The notes under the pieces were generated by a model. The model was given only the letters and a program-made list of their open reading frames with translations, did no database searches and was not told the DNA's origin. Made by a program: the position numbers and the translations under genes. This document shows positions 43,090-52,807 of a stretch of DNA of 64,000 nucleotides, in pieces. Numbering within the stretch: position 1 is the stretch's first letter; each line of letters starts with the position of its first letter. Source of the stretch: Clostridia bacterium (GTDB lineage Bacteria > Bacillota > Clostridia > Oscillospirales > CAG-382); contig JAFQHL010000040.1 of NCBI GenBank assembly GCA_017397955.1, forward strand, positions 26,972-90,971, read 5' to 3'.

Positions 43090-43947
43090 GTGTCAAAACT
43101 TAAAATGATGTGGAACCAAATTGTTGAAACCATATCATCGGTTGAATTCTCACCGATAAATGATATAATCGATATCCTTTTGGTTACCGTTATAATTTAC
43201 ACGGCATTTAAGTTTTTAAGAGATAGGCGCGCAGGAAAACTTGTTGTGGGCGTTATTCTCTTTTTTGTTCTTTTACTTATAAGTAACGCACTGGAATTAC
43301 GTGCCCTTTCCTTCCTGTTGCAATCTATTACACAGGCAGGGCTTGTTGCTTTGATTATTCTGTTTCAACCTGAGTTTAGAAGTGCGCTTGAAAAAGTGGG
43401 TACAGGTTCCATAAAGAATATAAAAGGTATGTTCAGCGGTGCAGGGATGAAAGAAGTTGTGGTCGGCATACAAGAACTTCGAAAAGCCACCGAAAATCTT
43501 TCCGCAACCAAAACCGGCGCACTTATAGTTATTGAATGCGAAACAAAGCTTGGGGACGTTATAAAAAGCGGTACGGTAATCGATGCTGATATAAGCTCGA
43601 TGCTTATAGGAAACATTTTTTATAACAAAGCGCCATTACACGATGGTGCAATGCTTATAAGAAACAACAGGCTTTATGCAGCAGGGTGCTTTCTGCCTTT
43701 GTCGCAGGATCCCGATATTATGAAAGAACTGGGAACAAGACATAGGGCGGCTATAGGTATAACTGAGGTTAGTGATGCTGTTGTTATAATTGTTTCGGAA
43801 GAAACGGGTATTATTTCCGTTGCCAGAGACGGAAACCTTGAACGCGGACTTTCCGGTGCGGCACTTGAAAAACTGCTGCTTGATTTGCTGTTAACCGAGA
43901 ATGGTCCCAAGTTCAGCCGTCACAATAAGGAGGATAAAGATGCGTAG
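43090..43947 (+). CDS. cdaA: diadenylate cyclase CdaA
   Basis: A 285-aa membrane-bound enzyme that condenses two ATP into the second messenger c-di-AMP. Three N-terminal membrane helices (about 20-85) precede the DAC domain, with the catalytic DGA in APLHDGAMLI and RHR in GTRHRAAIG. The start is GTG 43090, 4 nt after TAGGAGGGG; a longer frame begins before the Shine-Dalgarno. It overlaps cdaR by 8 bp. glmM, the usual third gene of this operon, is absent here. Confidence 0.95.
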   Translation: MSKLKMMWNQIVETISSVEFSPINDIIDILLVTVIIYTAFKFLRDRRAGKLVVGVILFFVLLLISNALELRALSFLLQSITQAGLVALIILFQPEFRSALEKVGTGSIKNIKGMFSGAGMKEVVVGIQELRKATENLSATKTGALIVIECETKLGDVIKSGTVIDADISSMLIGNIFYNKAPLHDGAMLIRNNRLYAAGCFLPLSQDPDIMKELGTRHRAAIGITEVSDAVVIIVSEETGIISVARDGNLERGLSGAALEKLLLDLLLTENGPKFSRHNKEDKDA

Positions 43948-45289
43948 TTGGTCTACAATGGGATATATTCTTATCGCTTTTGCATGTGCTATCTCCTTGT
44001 GGTTTTATGTTGCGGATTATGATAGAATTATAGAAAAAGAAATACTTAACGTACCTGTGGAACTTGTTTTGCCACCAAATGAGAATTTGTCTGTGGAATC
44101 CGGTTTGGGTAACTATATAAACGTAAAAGTGAGTGGCAAAAAGGCTGACGTTATGGATATGACGGCAGGAGATTTGCGTGCGTATATTGATGCATCCGGC
44201 GTTAATGAAGAGACAAACCGCACGTTTGACGTTCAGGTTGATGTGCTTCGCAACGGGGTCAGTGTCGTTAACAGCAGGGATATCCCTAAAGTTACCGTTG
44301 TTTTGGTAGAACCCGTGTATAAGGATTTTCCTATAAAGCCCGTTATAAAACATTCTATTGATGAGCCTAACTTTATAAAAACAAGCTGTGTTCCAAGCTG
44401 TGTAAAGATTATGGGGTCTGCAAGTATTATTAACAGCATTGTTACAGCGGAAGTAAGTGAAGATGTAGGTGAAATTGACGGTGACTGTTCCGTTTGGGGA
44501 AAGATTGTATTAAAGGATGCTGATGGTAATATCGTACCTCAAACATATCTTGATTTAGATGAAACAGATGCCAAAATTTATATAGACGTGTTTACAAAAA
44601 AAGAGCTGGACGTAGAAGTTTTATTTACAGGCGGCGTATATGATGTAAACACATCGGGTGCAGAGATACGGTGTAACCCTTCCTCTGTTACGGTTGTAGG
44701 TCCATTAAAAACTTTACAAGCTAAGGATACCGTTTCTGTTGAGATAGATGAAAAACTGATTTCAGATTCGGATTATTCATGCACTGTTGAATTGCCCAAT
44801 CTGTCAAAATATGTTAATGTAGAGTATGTTGACGGATTGGAAAGTGTTGAGGTTTCCATCACCCACAGCTTGATAACGTCTACAGTTTTAAATGTTAATA
44901 AAGACGATGTAACATTTACAAACGATAACAAATTTGAAGTTGTTGTAAGCGGAGTTCGTGTAAATGACAGCGAATACGCCGATAGCGCTCAGATTATGTT
45001 TTTGGGTCTTCGTGAAAGTATAAATAAGTTACCGCAGCAAAGCTTAGAACTTTCTGTAGATTTGGAAGCAGTATTAGAATCGCACGAAGGAACGTTTGAA
45101 GAGGGTGCTGTTGTTGAAATAATAGATGTGCCCGTTGAAAAACCGTACACATCCTTGGAAGGTGTATTCACCAAAGACAATATATACATCACGATAGAGG
45201 TTACTTATAATCCGTTTGCCGAGAGTTCCGAGGAAAGCTTAGGTGAGCTTTCGATAGATGCTGTTGAGGTGAGTGAATTTGAGAGCTGA
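43940..45289 (+). CDS. cdaR: CdaR/YbbR-domain regulator of diadenylate cyclase
   Basis: A 449-aa protein with one N-terminal membrane helix (about residues 7-24) and an extracytoplasmic part of repeated YbbR domains (recurring PVELVLPPNENL, VEVLFTGGVYDV and PSSVTVVGPLKTL-like units) ending in an acidic tail. CdaR binds CdaA and modulates its activity. Start ATG 43940 has AAGGAGGA upstream. It overlaps cdaA by 8 bp and the next gene by 11 bp. Confidence 0.9.
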   Translation: MRSWSTMGYILIAFACAISLWFYVADYDRIIEKEILNVPVELVLPPNENLSVESGLGNYINVKVSGKKADVMDMTAGDLRAYIDASGVNEETNRTFDVQVDVLRNGVSVVNSRDIPKVTVVLVEPVYKDFPIKPVIKHSIDEPNFIKTSCVPSCVKIMGSASIINSIVTAEVSEDVGEIDGDCSVWGKIVLKDADGNIVPQTYLDLDETDAKIYIDVFTKKELDVEVLFTGGVYDVNTSGAEIRCNPSSVTVVGPLKTLQAKDTVSVEIDEKLISDSDYSCTVELPNLSKYVNVEYVDGLESVEVSITHSLITSTVLNVNKDDVTFTNDNKFEVVVSGVRVNDSEYADSAQIMFLGLRESINKLPQQSLELSVDLEAVLESHEGTFEEGAVVEIIDVPVEKPYTSLEGVFTKDNIYITIEVTYNPFAESSEESLGELSIDAVEVSEFES

Positions 45290-45677
45290 TGGTGTAGTTG
45301 TATCTGTTGATGGACAATTTGCAACGGTTTCTGTTATGCAACAGTCTGCTTGTGCAGGGTGCAGTGCCAGTTGTGCCAATTGTCATAAAAAGGTGGAGCA
45401 TTGCATTACCGTTGAAAATACTGCAGGGGCAAATGTTGGAGATCCTGTTTGGTTGGAAAGCTCCGCGGCGCGTATTTTGCTTATATGTTGCCTTATATTT
45501 GTTATTCCGCCTGTTTTGGCGTGCGTTTGCTGTGCGCTGTTGTGGAATGTTGTCAAAGGCGTACCTTTGGCTATTATTTCTATAGCGGTTGCTGCGATAT
45601 GTTTTTCAGGTTTGTATTTAACCGTTGGAAGAAAAATAATTGCAGATAATCGTTATAAGTTGATCTTAAAGTATTGA
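45279..45677 (+). CDS. RseC/MucC-family (SoxR-reducing system) membrane protein
   Basis: A 132-aa protein of the RseC type. A beta-rich N-terminal part carries a Cys cluster (SACAGCSASCANCHKK), then GDPVWLE and two membrane helices (about 70-95 and 100-122). In other bacteria such proteins support the Rsx/Rnf electron-transfer system; no rnf genes are in this window. I choose TTG 45279 (GAGGTGA 6 nt upstream) over GTG 45273, which overlaps that site. It lies where glmM usually follows cdaR. Confidence 0.82.
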   Translation: MRADGVVVSVDGQFATVSVMQQSACAGCSASCANCHKKVEHCITVENTAGANVGDPVWLESSAARILLICCLIFVIPPVLACVCCALLWNVVKGVPLAIISIAVAAICFSGLYLTVGRKIIADNRYKLILKY

Positions 45678-45684
45678 TGATTGG

Positions 45685-47781
45685 ATGATAAATTTAGTGG
45701 ATAAACAATGGAGAGTTAAATCCTTCGATGCGGAAAAAGCATCCGCTTTAACAGCTGAGCTGGGCGTTTCTCCTCTTACGGCGCGTTTGCTGTGCACAAG
45801 AGGACAGGATACCGTTGATAGCGCGAGGGATTTTATTGAATGTAATCTAAATTGCAGGTACGATCCGTTTTTGTTAAAAGATATGGATAAAGCAGTTGCA
45901 CGTATAAGAAAAGCCATAGATAACAAAGAGCGTGTTTGCATTTATGGGGATTATGATGTTGACGGTGTGACTTCAACTACAATTTTATATATATATCTGA
46001 CAGAGCACGGTGTGCCTTGTGATTATTTTATACCCGGTAGGCTAGAAGACGGTTATGGGCTTAATAAAAGGGCTATTTCTGCTTTGGCGGGTAAGATTGA
46101 CCTGATAATTACCGTGGATACTGGCATAACCGCAGTTGAAGAAACTGAATATGCCGCATCCTTGGGAATTGATATGGTTATTACCGACCATCACAGTTGC
46201 AGGGAGATATTACCTAGTGCCTGTGCTGTGGTAGATCCTCATAGAGAAGATTGCGACTATCCCTTTAAGCATCTTGCGGGTGTAGGGGTTGTGTATAAGC
46301 TGTTATCGGCACTTGATGGTGATGCGGACAGGATTATTGAACGATTTGGCGATATTATTGCTATCGGAACCATTGCAGACGTTATGCCTATTGTTGACGA
46401 AAACAGATACATAACCGCAGTGGGTATTAAACAGTTACAGAATACCAAAAATTTGGGTTTAAGGGCATTGATGGAACAATGCAACCTTAAAAATACCGAT
46501 AATAAAAAAGTGAATTCTGTTAATATCGGTTTTACCATAGCTCCGAGAATAAATGCGGCAGGCCGTATAAAAAATGCCAAAAGCGCTGTTGAGTTGTTGT
46601 TAGCGGAGTCTCAGGATGAGGCGGAACGCTTGGCAGTAGAGCTTTGTGCCATAAACAGGGAAAGGCAAAATACTGAGCAGAAGATTTACGAAGAAGTACA
46701 AAATCAGTTAGATGCAAACAAAGGTAATAATGTTTATGTTTTAAGCTCCGATGGTTGGCACCAAGGTGTAATTGGTGTAGTTGCATCCAGAATAACCGAA
46801 AGATATTCTCAGCCTTCAATACTGTTCAGCTTTGACGGTGATATAGGCAAGGGAAGCGGTAGAAGCATTAAAGGCTTTTCTATGCTGGACGCCTTAAAAC
46901 ACTGTCATGAGCTTTTAGAAGAGTACGGTGGGCACGAGCTTGCGGCAGGTTTAACCATACACCGTGAAAATTTAAGTGCCTTTTGTAAACGCATAAATGA
47001 ATATGCTTTTAAAAAAGTTGATGTTGCCAAAGAAACATCGGTAATCGAGGCTGACAGCGAGGTGCTGCCGACAGATATTACGCTAAAGCAAGCTTATGAA
47101 CTTAGCAAGCTTGAACCGTTTGGATTGCAGAATCCAGTCCCTCTATTGCTTTTGAGAGATGCGTGCATCTCAGAAATAACACCTTTGGCATCCGGAAAGC
47201 ATGTAAAGCTGTTGTTGGAGTGTAAGGGGGCAGGTCATAAATTAACAGCAATCTATTTTAATATGAAATACAGCGAGTTTCCTTATAGAGTAGGCGACCG
47301 TTGTGATTTGCTGTTTACCTTGGAGGTTAATGAATTTAGAGGGGTAAGCGAAGCAAAGCTTTATGTAAAGAAAATGCGTTATAGCTTTGCCGCGGAAGCG
47401 GAAACAAAAACGCAAATGGCGTTTTATTATTCTGCTATTGACCCAAATAACACCGAGGAACTTCCGCAAAGTTCTATTCCTACGCTTATGCAATTCAGAG
47501 CCGTGTTCAGAATGTTGAAAATGGAGATAGGCGACAGTAAGAAAAAACTTGCATTCAGTTACATACAGAGAAGAATGCGAGAAATGAGTGACGGGGAAAC
47601 AATAAGTCTTTGCTCACTGTTTATAATTTTTGATGTATTAAGAGAGTGTGAACTGGTAGAGTACGATTTGCTTGAAAACGGAAAAATGGCGGAACTTAGA
47701 GTATTGCCTTTTAAAGGGAAAGTTAACTTGGATAGATCGCCATTGTTGATACAGATAAAAGGCAATCATAAATTGTATTAA
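45685..47781 (+). CDS. recJ: single-stranded-DNA-specific exonuclease RecJ
   Basis: A 698-aa 5'-3' exonuclease in recombination and repair. DHH motifs: CIYGDYDVDGVTSTTI, IITVDTGITA, VITDHHSCREILP and DPHREDCDYPFKHLAGVG; the DHHA1 part includes GWHQGVIGVVASRI, GSGRSIKGFSML and YGGHELAAGL. An OB-like region and a winged C-terminal section follow. The start ATG 45685 has only a weak ribosome site. relA follows after 23 bp. Confidence 0.94.
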   Translation: MINLVDKQWRVKSFDAEKASALTAELGVSPLTARLLCTRGQDTVDSARDFIECNLNCRYDPFLLKDMDKAVARIRKAIDNKERVCIYGDYDVDGVTSTTILYIYLTEHGVPCDYFIPGRLEDGYGLNKRAISALAGKIDLIITVDTGITAVEETEYAASLGIDMVITDHHSCREILPSACAVVDPHREDCDYPFKHLAGVGVVYKLLSALDGDADRIIERFGDIIAIGTIADVMPIVDENRYITAVGIKQLQNTKNLGLRALMEQCNLKNTDNKKVNSVNIGFTIAPRINAAGRIKNAKSAVELLLAESQDEAERLAVELCAINRERQNTEQKIYEEVQNQLDANKGNNVYVLSSDGWHQGVIGVVASRITERYSQPSILFSFDGDIGKGSGRSIKGFSMLDALKHCHELLEEYGGHELAAGLTIHRENLSAFCKRINEYAFKKVDVAKETSVIEADSEVLPTDITLKQAYELSKLEPFGLQNPVPLLLLRDACISEITPLASGKHVKLLLECKGAGHKLTAIYFNMKYSEFPYRVGDRCDLLFTLEVNEFRGVSEAKLYVKKMRYSFAAEAETKTQMAFYYSAIDPNNTEELPQSSIPTLMQFRAVFRMLKMEIGDSKKKLAFSYIQRRMREMSDGETISLCSLFIIFDVLRECELVEYDLLENGKMAELRVLPFKGKVNLDRSPLLIQIKGNHKLY

Positions 47782-47804
47782 AGTTATTATGGAGGTGGGC
47801 AAAA

Positions 47805-50006
47805 TTGCTACGCACTATAGATGAATTGATGGCATTGGTTAAGGACAAAGCGTACTTGGATTCTGAAAAAATAAAAACGGCGTACAATTTTGCCGATGAG
47901 TTACACAAGGGACAACTGCGCCGTTCCGGAGACCCGTATATAACTCATCCTCTTTCCGTAGCTGAAATAGTAGTAGAACTACAATTGGATACCGATTCAG
48001 TTTGCGCTGCTTTGTTGCACGATACTGTTGAGGATTGTTCCGATAAGATGGACAACATTTTGTTGAAGATAAAGAAAATCTTTGGTGCAGATGTTGCGGA
48101 TATTGTCGATGGCATTACCAAACTTATACACATTACCTTTGACGATAAAGAAAAAGAAAACGTGGAGAATCTGCGTAAAATGTTTTTGGCAATGTCAAAG
48201 GATTTACGAGTTATATTTGTAAAGCTTGCAGACCGTTTGCACAATATGAGAACTTTGGATTTTAAAAGTGAAGAAAAGCAAAGGTCTATTGCATTGGAAA
48301 CTATGCATATATACGCTCCGCTTGCTCATAGACTTGGTATCCAAAAGATTAAGCATGAGCTTGAAAATTTGTCGCTTAGATATTTGGACCCCGTGGGTTA
48401 TGAAGAGGTAAAAAGTGATATAGAAAGACGTTATGGGGAAAACAAGGGTTTTCTTGAGCGCGCAAGGCTTATGGTAGAAGAGAATCTTTCCTCATATAAC
48501 ATAAAATACCATCTTGAGGGTAGGGTAAAGTCCATATTCAGCATTTATAAGAAAATGTTCAATCAAGGTAAAACCTTTGATGAGATATACGATTTTTATG
48601 CAATGCGAATAATTGTGGATAACGAGTTGGATTGTTATGCCGCCTTGGGGACAATACACGAGCAGTTTAAAAGCATTCCCAACAGATTTAAAGACTATAT
48701 ATCAAACCCCAAACCAAATATGTATCGTTCTTTGCATACAACTGTTATGGGACATGAGGGCATTCCTTTTGAGATACAGATAAGAACTTGGGATATGCAT
48801 ACGGTTGCAGAGTACGGTCTTGCTGCCCATTGGAAGTATAAGATCGGGGAACAGGCTAAGAAGGATATAGACGAGAAGCTTTATTGGATAAGAACTTTAC
48901 TTGAGTCTGACAGAGGACTTAATGACCCGGATGAGCTTATAGGTCCGCTAAAAATTGACCTGTTTGAAGACGAGATATTTGTTTTTACTCCAAAGGGTGA
49001 TGTGGTAAACCTGCCCTGTAACAGCACGCCTATAGATTTTGCCTATGCAATTCACTCAGCAGTGGGCAATAAAATGGTTGGCGCAAAAATAAACGGTAAT
49101 ATAGTGCCTATAGATTGCAAATTGCAGACCGGTCAAATCGTAGAGGTGCTGACTTCTACGGTTTCAAAAGGCCCAAGTCGTGATTGGCTTAAAATTGTAA
49201 GGACCAGTGAAGCGCGTAATAAAATACGCCAGTATTATAAGAAAGAAAAACGAAGTGAAAATATTGCCCTTGGCAAAATGGAAATTGAACGAGAGTTAAA
49301 GCGCTACGGCAAAGCTTTTTCCGAGGCGCAAAAAAACGAAATCGTCGGCAATATTGCTACAAGAATAGGTCTTAATGATGCAGATGACCTTTACAACAAT
49401 ATAGGTTACGGTGGACTTACGGTTTCTAAGATAGCAATGAAACTTAGGGATGAGTTTGAGCGTGTCATCAATCCCGAAGCGAGCAACGATTCGTTAAAAC
49501 AGCCCCAGCTTCAAAGGTCTGCCAAACTGTATTCCGATTCTCAAAGCGTCATAATTGACAGCGTAGAGAATTGTGAGGTTAAATATGCAAAATGTTGCAG
49601 TCCTATACCGGGTGATACGATTATAGGATTTATTACTAAGGGACACGGTGTATCTATACACAAATTCGATTGTCCCAACGCCATCGCGGGTATGAACGAT
49701 TCCGCGCAGGCTGACAGGTGGATTGTTGCATCTTGGAATGACCGCGCAACATCCCCCGAAAAGCACGTTGGTAACTATGATGCGTTGATAACAATATTTG
49801 CCATATTTAACAACACTTTGCTTGCAGATATTACTTTGGCACTTACGGATATGAACGTTGCAGTAAGCACAATTTCTATTTTCAGAAAAGGCGATACTTG
49901 CACCGTTGAAGCCTCCTTGAAGTGCAGTAATATAGAGCATTTGCGCTCAATAATGGCTGGTCTTAAAAGATTGAAAAATGTAACGGATGTAGTAAGAGGT
50001 GGCTGA
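47805..50006 (+). CDS. relA: bifunctional (p)ppGpp synthetase/hydrolase (RelA/SpoT family)
   Basis: A 733-aa stringent-response enzyme. Order: HD hydrolase (RRSGDPYITHPLSVAEI, LLHDTVEDCSDK), synthetase (GRVKSIFSIYKKM, FYAMRIIV, KPNMYRSLHTTVMG), TGS (FTPKGDVVNLPCNSTPIDFAYAIHS), a zinc-finger region (CEVKYAKCCSPIPGDTIIGF) and ACT (about 660-733). The HD residues appear intact, so both activities are likely. The start is TTG with GGAGGTG upstream. Its stop overlaps the dtd start by one base. Confidence 0.95.
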   Translation: MLRTIDELMALVKDKAYLDSEKIKTAYNFADELHKGQLRRSGDPYITHPLSVAEIVVELQLDTDSVCAALLHDTVEDCSDKMDNILLKIKKIFGADVADIVDGITKLIHITFDDKEKENVENLRKMFLAMSKDLRVIFVKLADRLHNMRTLDFKSEEKQRSIALETMHIYAPLAHRLGIQKIKHELENLSLRYLDPVGYEEVKSDIERRYGENKGFLERARLMVEENLSSYNIKYHLEGRVKSIFSIYKKMFNQGKTFDEIYDFYAMRIIVDNELDCYAALGTIHEQFKSIPNRFKDYISNPKPNMYRSLHTTVMGHEGIPFEIQIRTWDMHTVAEYGLAAHWKYKIGEQAKKDIDEKLYWIRTLLESDRGLNDPDELIGPLKIDLFEDEIFVFTPKGDVVNLPCNSTPIDFAYAIHSAVGNKMVGAKINGNIVPIDCKLQTGQIVEVLTSTVSKGPSRDWLKIVRTSEARNKIRQYYKKEKRSENIALGKMEIERELKRYGKAFSEAQKNEIVGNIATRIGLNDADDLYNNIGYGGLTVSKIAMKLRDEFERVINPEASNDSLKQPQLQRSAKLYSDSQSVIIDSVENCEVKYAKCCSPIPGDTIIGFITKGHGVSIHKFDCPNAIAGMNDSAQADRWIVASWNDRATSPEKHVGNYDALITIFAIFNNTLLADITLALTDMNVAVSTISIFRKGDTCTVEASLKCSNIEHLRSIMAGLKRLKNVTDVVRGG

Positions 50007-50449
50007 TGAGAGCTGTAGTACAAAGGGTGTTTTCTGCTTCGGTTTCGGTTGACGGAAAACGTGTATCTTCGATTGACGAGGGATTGCTTGTATTTCTTGG
50101 AATAAACAAAGATGATAACGAGGAAACCGCTAAAAAACTTGCGCGCAAGGTGGCGGGCATAAGAATTTTTACTGACGAGAACGATAAAATGTCTCGTTCT
50201 GTTACAGACATTGGCGGAAAAATACTGCTTGTTTCTAATTTTACTTTGTACGGCAGTATAAAGCATGGTTATCGCCCTGATTTTATGAAATCGGCAAGCG
50301 GTGCCGTTGCGGAACCTTTGTATGAATATGTGCTTAAACTGATAAATGAAACTGTTGAATGTAAAGGCGGCGTATTTGGCGGTGATATGCGGGTTGAAGT
50401 TGTAAATAACGGTCCCGTAACAGTAATTGTTGATACGGACGAATTATAA
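50006..50449 (+). CDS. dtd: D-aminoacyl-tRNA deacylase
   Basis: A 147-aa editing enzyme that frees D-amino acids from tRNA. The start MRAVVQRVFSASVSVDG is diagnostic, as are the SVTDIGGKILLVSNFTLYG segment (SQFTLY-like) and the cross-subunit GP motif in NNGPVTVIVDTDEL. It overlaps the relA stop by one base, the usual relA-dtd arrangement of Firmicutes. hemZ follows 2 bp later. Confidence 0.95.
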   Translation: MRAVVQRVFSASVSVDGKRVSSIDEGLLVFLGINKDDNEETAKKLARKVAGIRIFTDENDKMSRSVTDIGGKILLVSNFTLYGSIKHGYRPDFMKSASGAVAEPLYEYVLKLINETVECKGGVFGGDMRVEVVNNGPVTVIVDTDEL

Positions 50450-50451
50450 TT

Positions 50452-51951
50452 ATGGTTTTAAACATTGATAACAGGACTGAATATTTAAACGATTATCATT
50501 TTCAAACTTTGTGTATGTTGTATTTCCCGGGCGAAAAGTTCCCCCCGGGTATCACAGAGGCTGAAAATAAGGCGTATTTTTTTCTTGAAGAAACAGAAAA
50601 TAAAATATGTGCTAAAGTAAAGCTATGCGCTGGGGTCAAATGCGAGGAAGGCTTTGCGATTCTTTCCCGTGATGACTTTACAATTCCCGTTGACGGTGGA
50701 TTTACTGCACAGGCGGCAGTGGGTGTAGCATATTTGGAAGCGGGTTATAAGTTGTTTGGCTTTTTACCGCCTTGGGGGTATCTAACAGGATTAAGACCGG
50801 TAAAACGCGCCCGTTATTACCTTGATAAAGGCTTTGACGAGCAAAAGGTATTTGATCTGTTTACTAATGATTATAAAGTTTCGGAAGAAAAAACACGACT
50901 AAGTTTAAACATTGCGGCAAGAGAAGCTAAAATGTTGAAACCGTACAATCACAAAGATTGTTGCCTGTATATCGCGGTGCCCTTTTGTCCAACTCGCTGC
51001 GAATATTGCTCTTTTGTTTCGTATAGCAACGATAAGCTGTTTAAAACAATACCGGACTATCTTGAAAGACTGGATGAGGATTTAATAAGAACAGCAGAGG
51101 TAATAAAAAACACTGGTTTTAATTTGCGTTCCGTTTACATCGGCGGCGGTACTCCTTCCGTGCTTAGCGAAACGCAGATAGGACGCATTTTGGACAGGGT
51201 TACTGAAAAATTTGATTTGTCTAAACTAAATGAGTTTACTTTTGAATCAGGAAGACCTGACACAACAACGCTTTCAAAGTTATCCCTTGTAAAAAGCTAT
51301 GGTGTAGACAGGGTAAGTGTAAACCCGCAAACCACAAGAGATGATGTGCTTAAACGAATAGGTAGAGCGCATACTGCAAAACAGTTTTTTGATGCGGCTA
51401 ATGCCGCTCTTTCCGTAGGCTTTAAATCTATAAACGGTGACCTTATTGCGGGTTTACCCGGCGACGATTTTGAAGGTTTTACAAAAAGCTTAGAGGATTT
51501 GATAGGACTTGGATTTAACAATATAACTGTTCATACACTTTCTGTTAAAAATGCCGCGCCTATGCGTTTTGATGAAAGCGAAGTATATGATGCGGACGGC
51601 GTAAACGCGCGCAATTGCGTTTCTTATAGCTACAGAAGATTGCGCGAGACGGGCTTGAGCCCGTATTATCTTTACAGGCAGAAAAATACGGTTGGCAATG
51701 CCGAAAACGTCGGTTATGCTGTTCCCGGAACTGAATGTGATTATAATGTTTTGATGATGGAGGAAACAAATACCGTTTTCGCCTGCGGTGCATCTGCCAT
51801 AACAAAGCTTGTTGCAGGTGACGGTGGAAAAATAGAACGTATTGCTTTCCCCAAGTATCCTTTTGAATATCTTTCCGCGCCACACGGTATAGGTGAGGAT
51901 AAGATATATAACTTTTTTAGTGGTGGTTTTGATGGAAAAATACTATTCTGA
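50452..51951 (+). CDS. hemZ: HemZ-type anaerobic coproporphyrinogen III oxidase-like radical SAM protein
   Basis: A 499-aa radical SAM protein of the HemN/HemZ family. A long N-terminal domain (about 1-165) precedes the core: LYIAVPFCPTRCEYCSFVSYSN (read as CxxxCxxC), VYIGGGTPSVLSE, VSVNPQTTRDDVLKRIGRAH and GDLIAGLPGDDFEGF. In Bacillus, HemZ is linked to anaerobic haem synthesis, but many Clostridia carry it without a full haem pathway and no other haem gene is here, so its role may differ. Its end overlaps the next start by 20 bp. Confidence 0.88.
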   Translation: MVLNIDNRTEYLNDYHFQTLCMLYFPGEKFPPGITEAENKAYFFLEETENKICAKVKLCAGVKCEEGFAILSRDDFTIPVDGGFTAQAAVGVAYLEAGYKLFGFLPPWGYLTGLRPVKRARYYLDKGFDEQKVFDLFTNDYKVSEEKTRLSLNIAAREAKMLKPYNHKDCCLYIAVPFCPTRCEYCSFVSYSNDKLFKTIPDYLERLDEDLIRTAEVIKNTGFNLRSVYIGGGTPSVLSETQIGRILDRVTEKFDLSKLNEFTFESGRPDTTTLSKLSLVKSYGVDRVSVNPQTTRDDVLKRIGRAHTAKQFFDAANAALSVGFKSINGDLIAGLPGDDFEGFTKSLEDLIGLGFNNITVHTLSVKNAAPMRFDESEVYDADGVNARNCVSYSYRRLRETGLSPYYLYRQKNTVGNAENVGYAVPGTECDYNVLMMEETNTVFACGASAITKLVAGDGGKIERIAFPKYPFEYLSAPHGIGEDKIYNFFSGGFDGKILF

Positions 51952-52807
51952 TATTGAAAAAGCTTTTGCTGAGGATGAGGCGTACTACGAGCAGGCGGTT
52001 TTAGATGCGGCAAAAATGATACTCGATAGACCTACCGTAAAAATGATATTTGTTACCGGTGGTTCGTGTGCGGGGAAAACCCCCACAACAGAACGTTTGG
52101 CTCATTATCTCGCTGAACACGGCAGAAAGACAGAGCTTATTTCTCTTGATGATTTTTATCGTAATCCCGAAGATGCGATATATAACGAAGACGGCACGCC
52201 GGATTATGAATGTCCCGAAAGTCTTGACCTTGAACTGTTGCACAAGTGCTTTTCTGCACTTTGTGACGGCGAGGTTGCCTATATGCCTACATTTGATTTT
52301 AAGAAGAAAAGGCGCAACGATCAATATAAAGCTATGAGCTTGGAAGATGAGGAGCTTTGTATTGTTGAGGGTTTACACGCCTTGAATCCCGAAGTGTGCG
52401 GCGGTTATATTCCTGCCGAAAAGACTTTTAAAATTTATCTTCACACCCATACGGAAGAATATGAAGAGCCGCGTCTGTTAAGGCGTATTGTAAGAGATTA
52501 CTATAAGCGCGGCACAACCGCCGAAGAAACTATTGATATGTGGGATAATGTTGAAGAGGGTACGAGAAAATATATAGAGCCTTATAAAGACAGCGCGGAC
52601 GTTGTAATTAACACATATATCGCTTATGAGCGTTATGTTATGAGGAATGATGCGATACAAATGCTTTCGGAAGTTCCTGCCGAAAGCCCCTCTAGGCCTA
52701 TAGCAGATAAACTTTTAGCGATGATAACGCCTTTGCCGTCTCTTCCTAAATGTAAAGTTTCCGACACTTCTTTTATGAGAGAGTTTTTAACAAAAAGGAT
52801 AGGGTAG
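51932..52807 (+). CDS. uridine kinase-like P-loop kinase
   Basis: A 291-aa kinase of the uridine/phosphoribulokinase fold. Walker A is VTGGSCAGKTPTTERL; LISLDDFYRN, CPESLDLELL and CIVEGLHALNPEV follow the family order. No TGS or threonyl-tRNA-synthetase-like extension is seen, unlike some clostridial nucleoside kinases. The substrate may be a nucleoside or another small alcohol. Start ATG 51932 lies inside the hemZ end, and GTGGTGG before it is a modest ribosome site. The next gene starts immediately after the stop. Confidence 0.8.
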   Translation: MEKYYSDIEKAFAEDEAYYEQAVLDAAKMILDRPTVKMIFVTGGSCAGKTPTTERLAHYLAEHGRKTELISLDDFYRNPEDAIYNEDGTPDYECPESLDLELLHKCFSALCDGEVAYMPTFDFKKKRRNDQYKAMSLEDEELCIVEGLHALNPEVCGGYIPAEKTFKIYLHTHTEEYEEPRLLRRIVRDYYKRGTTAEETIDMWDNVEEGTRKYIEPYKDSADVVINTYIAYERYVMRNDAIQMLSEVPAESPSRPIADKLLAMITPLPSLPKCKVSDTSFMREFLTKRIG

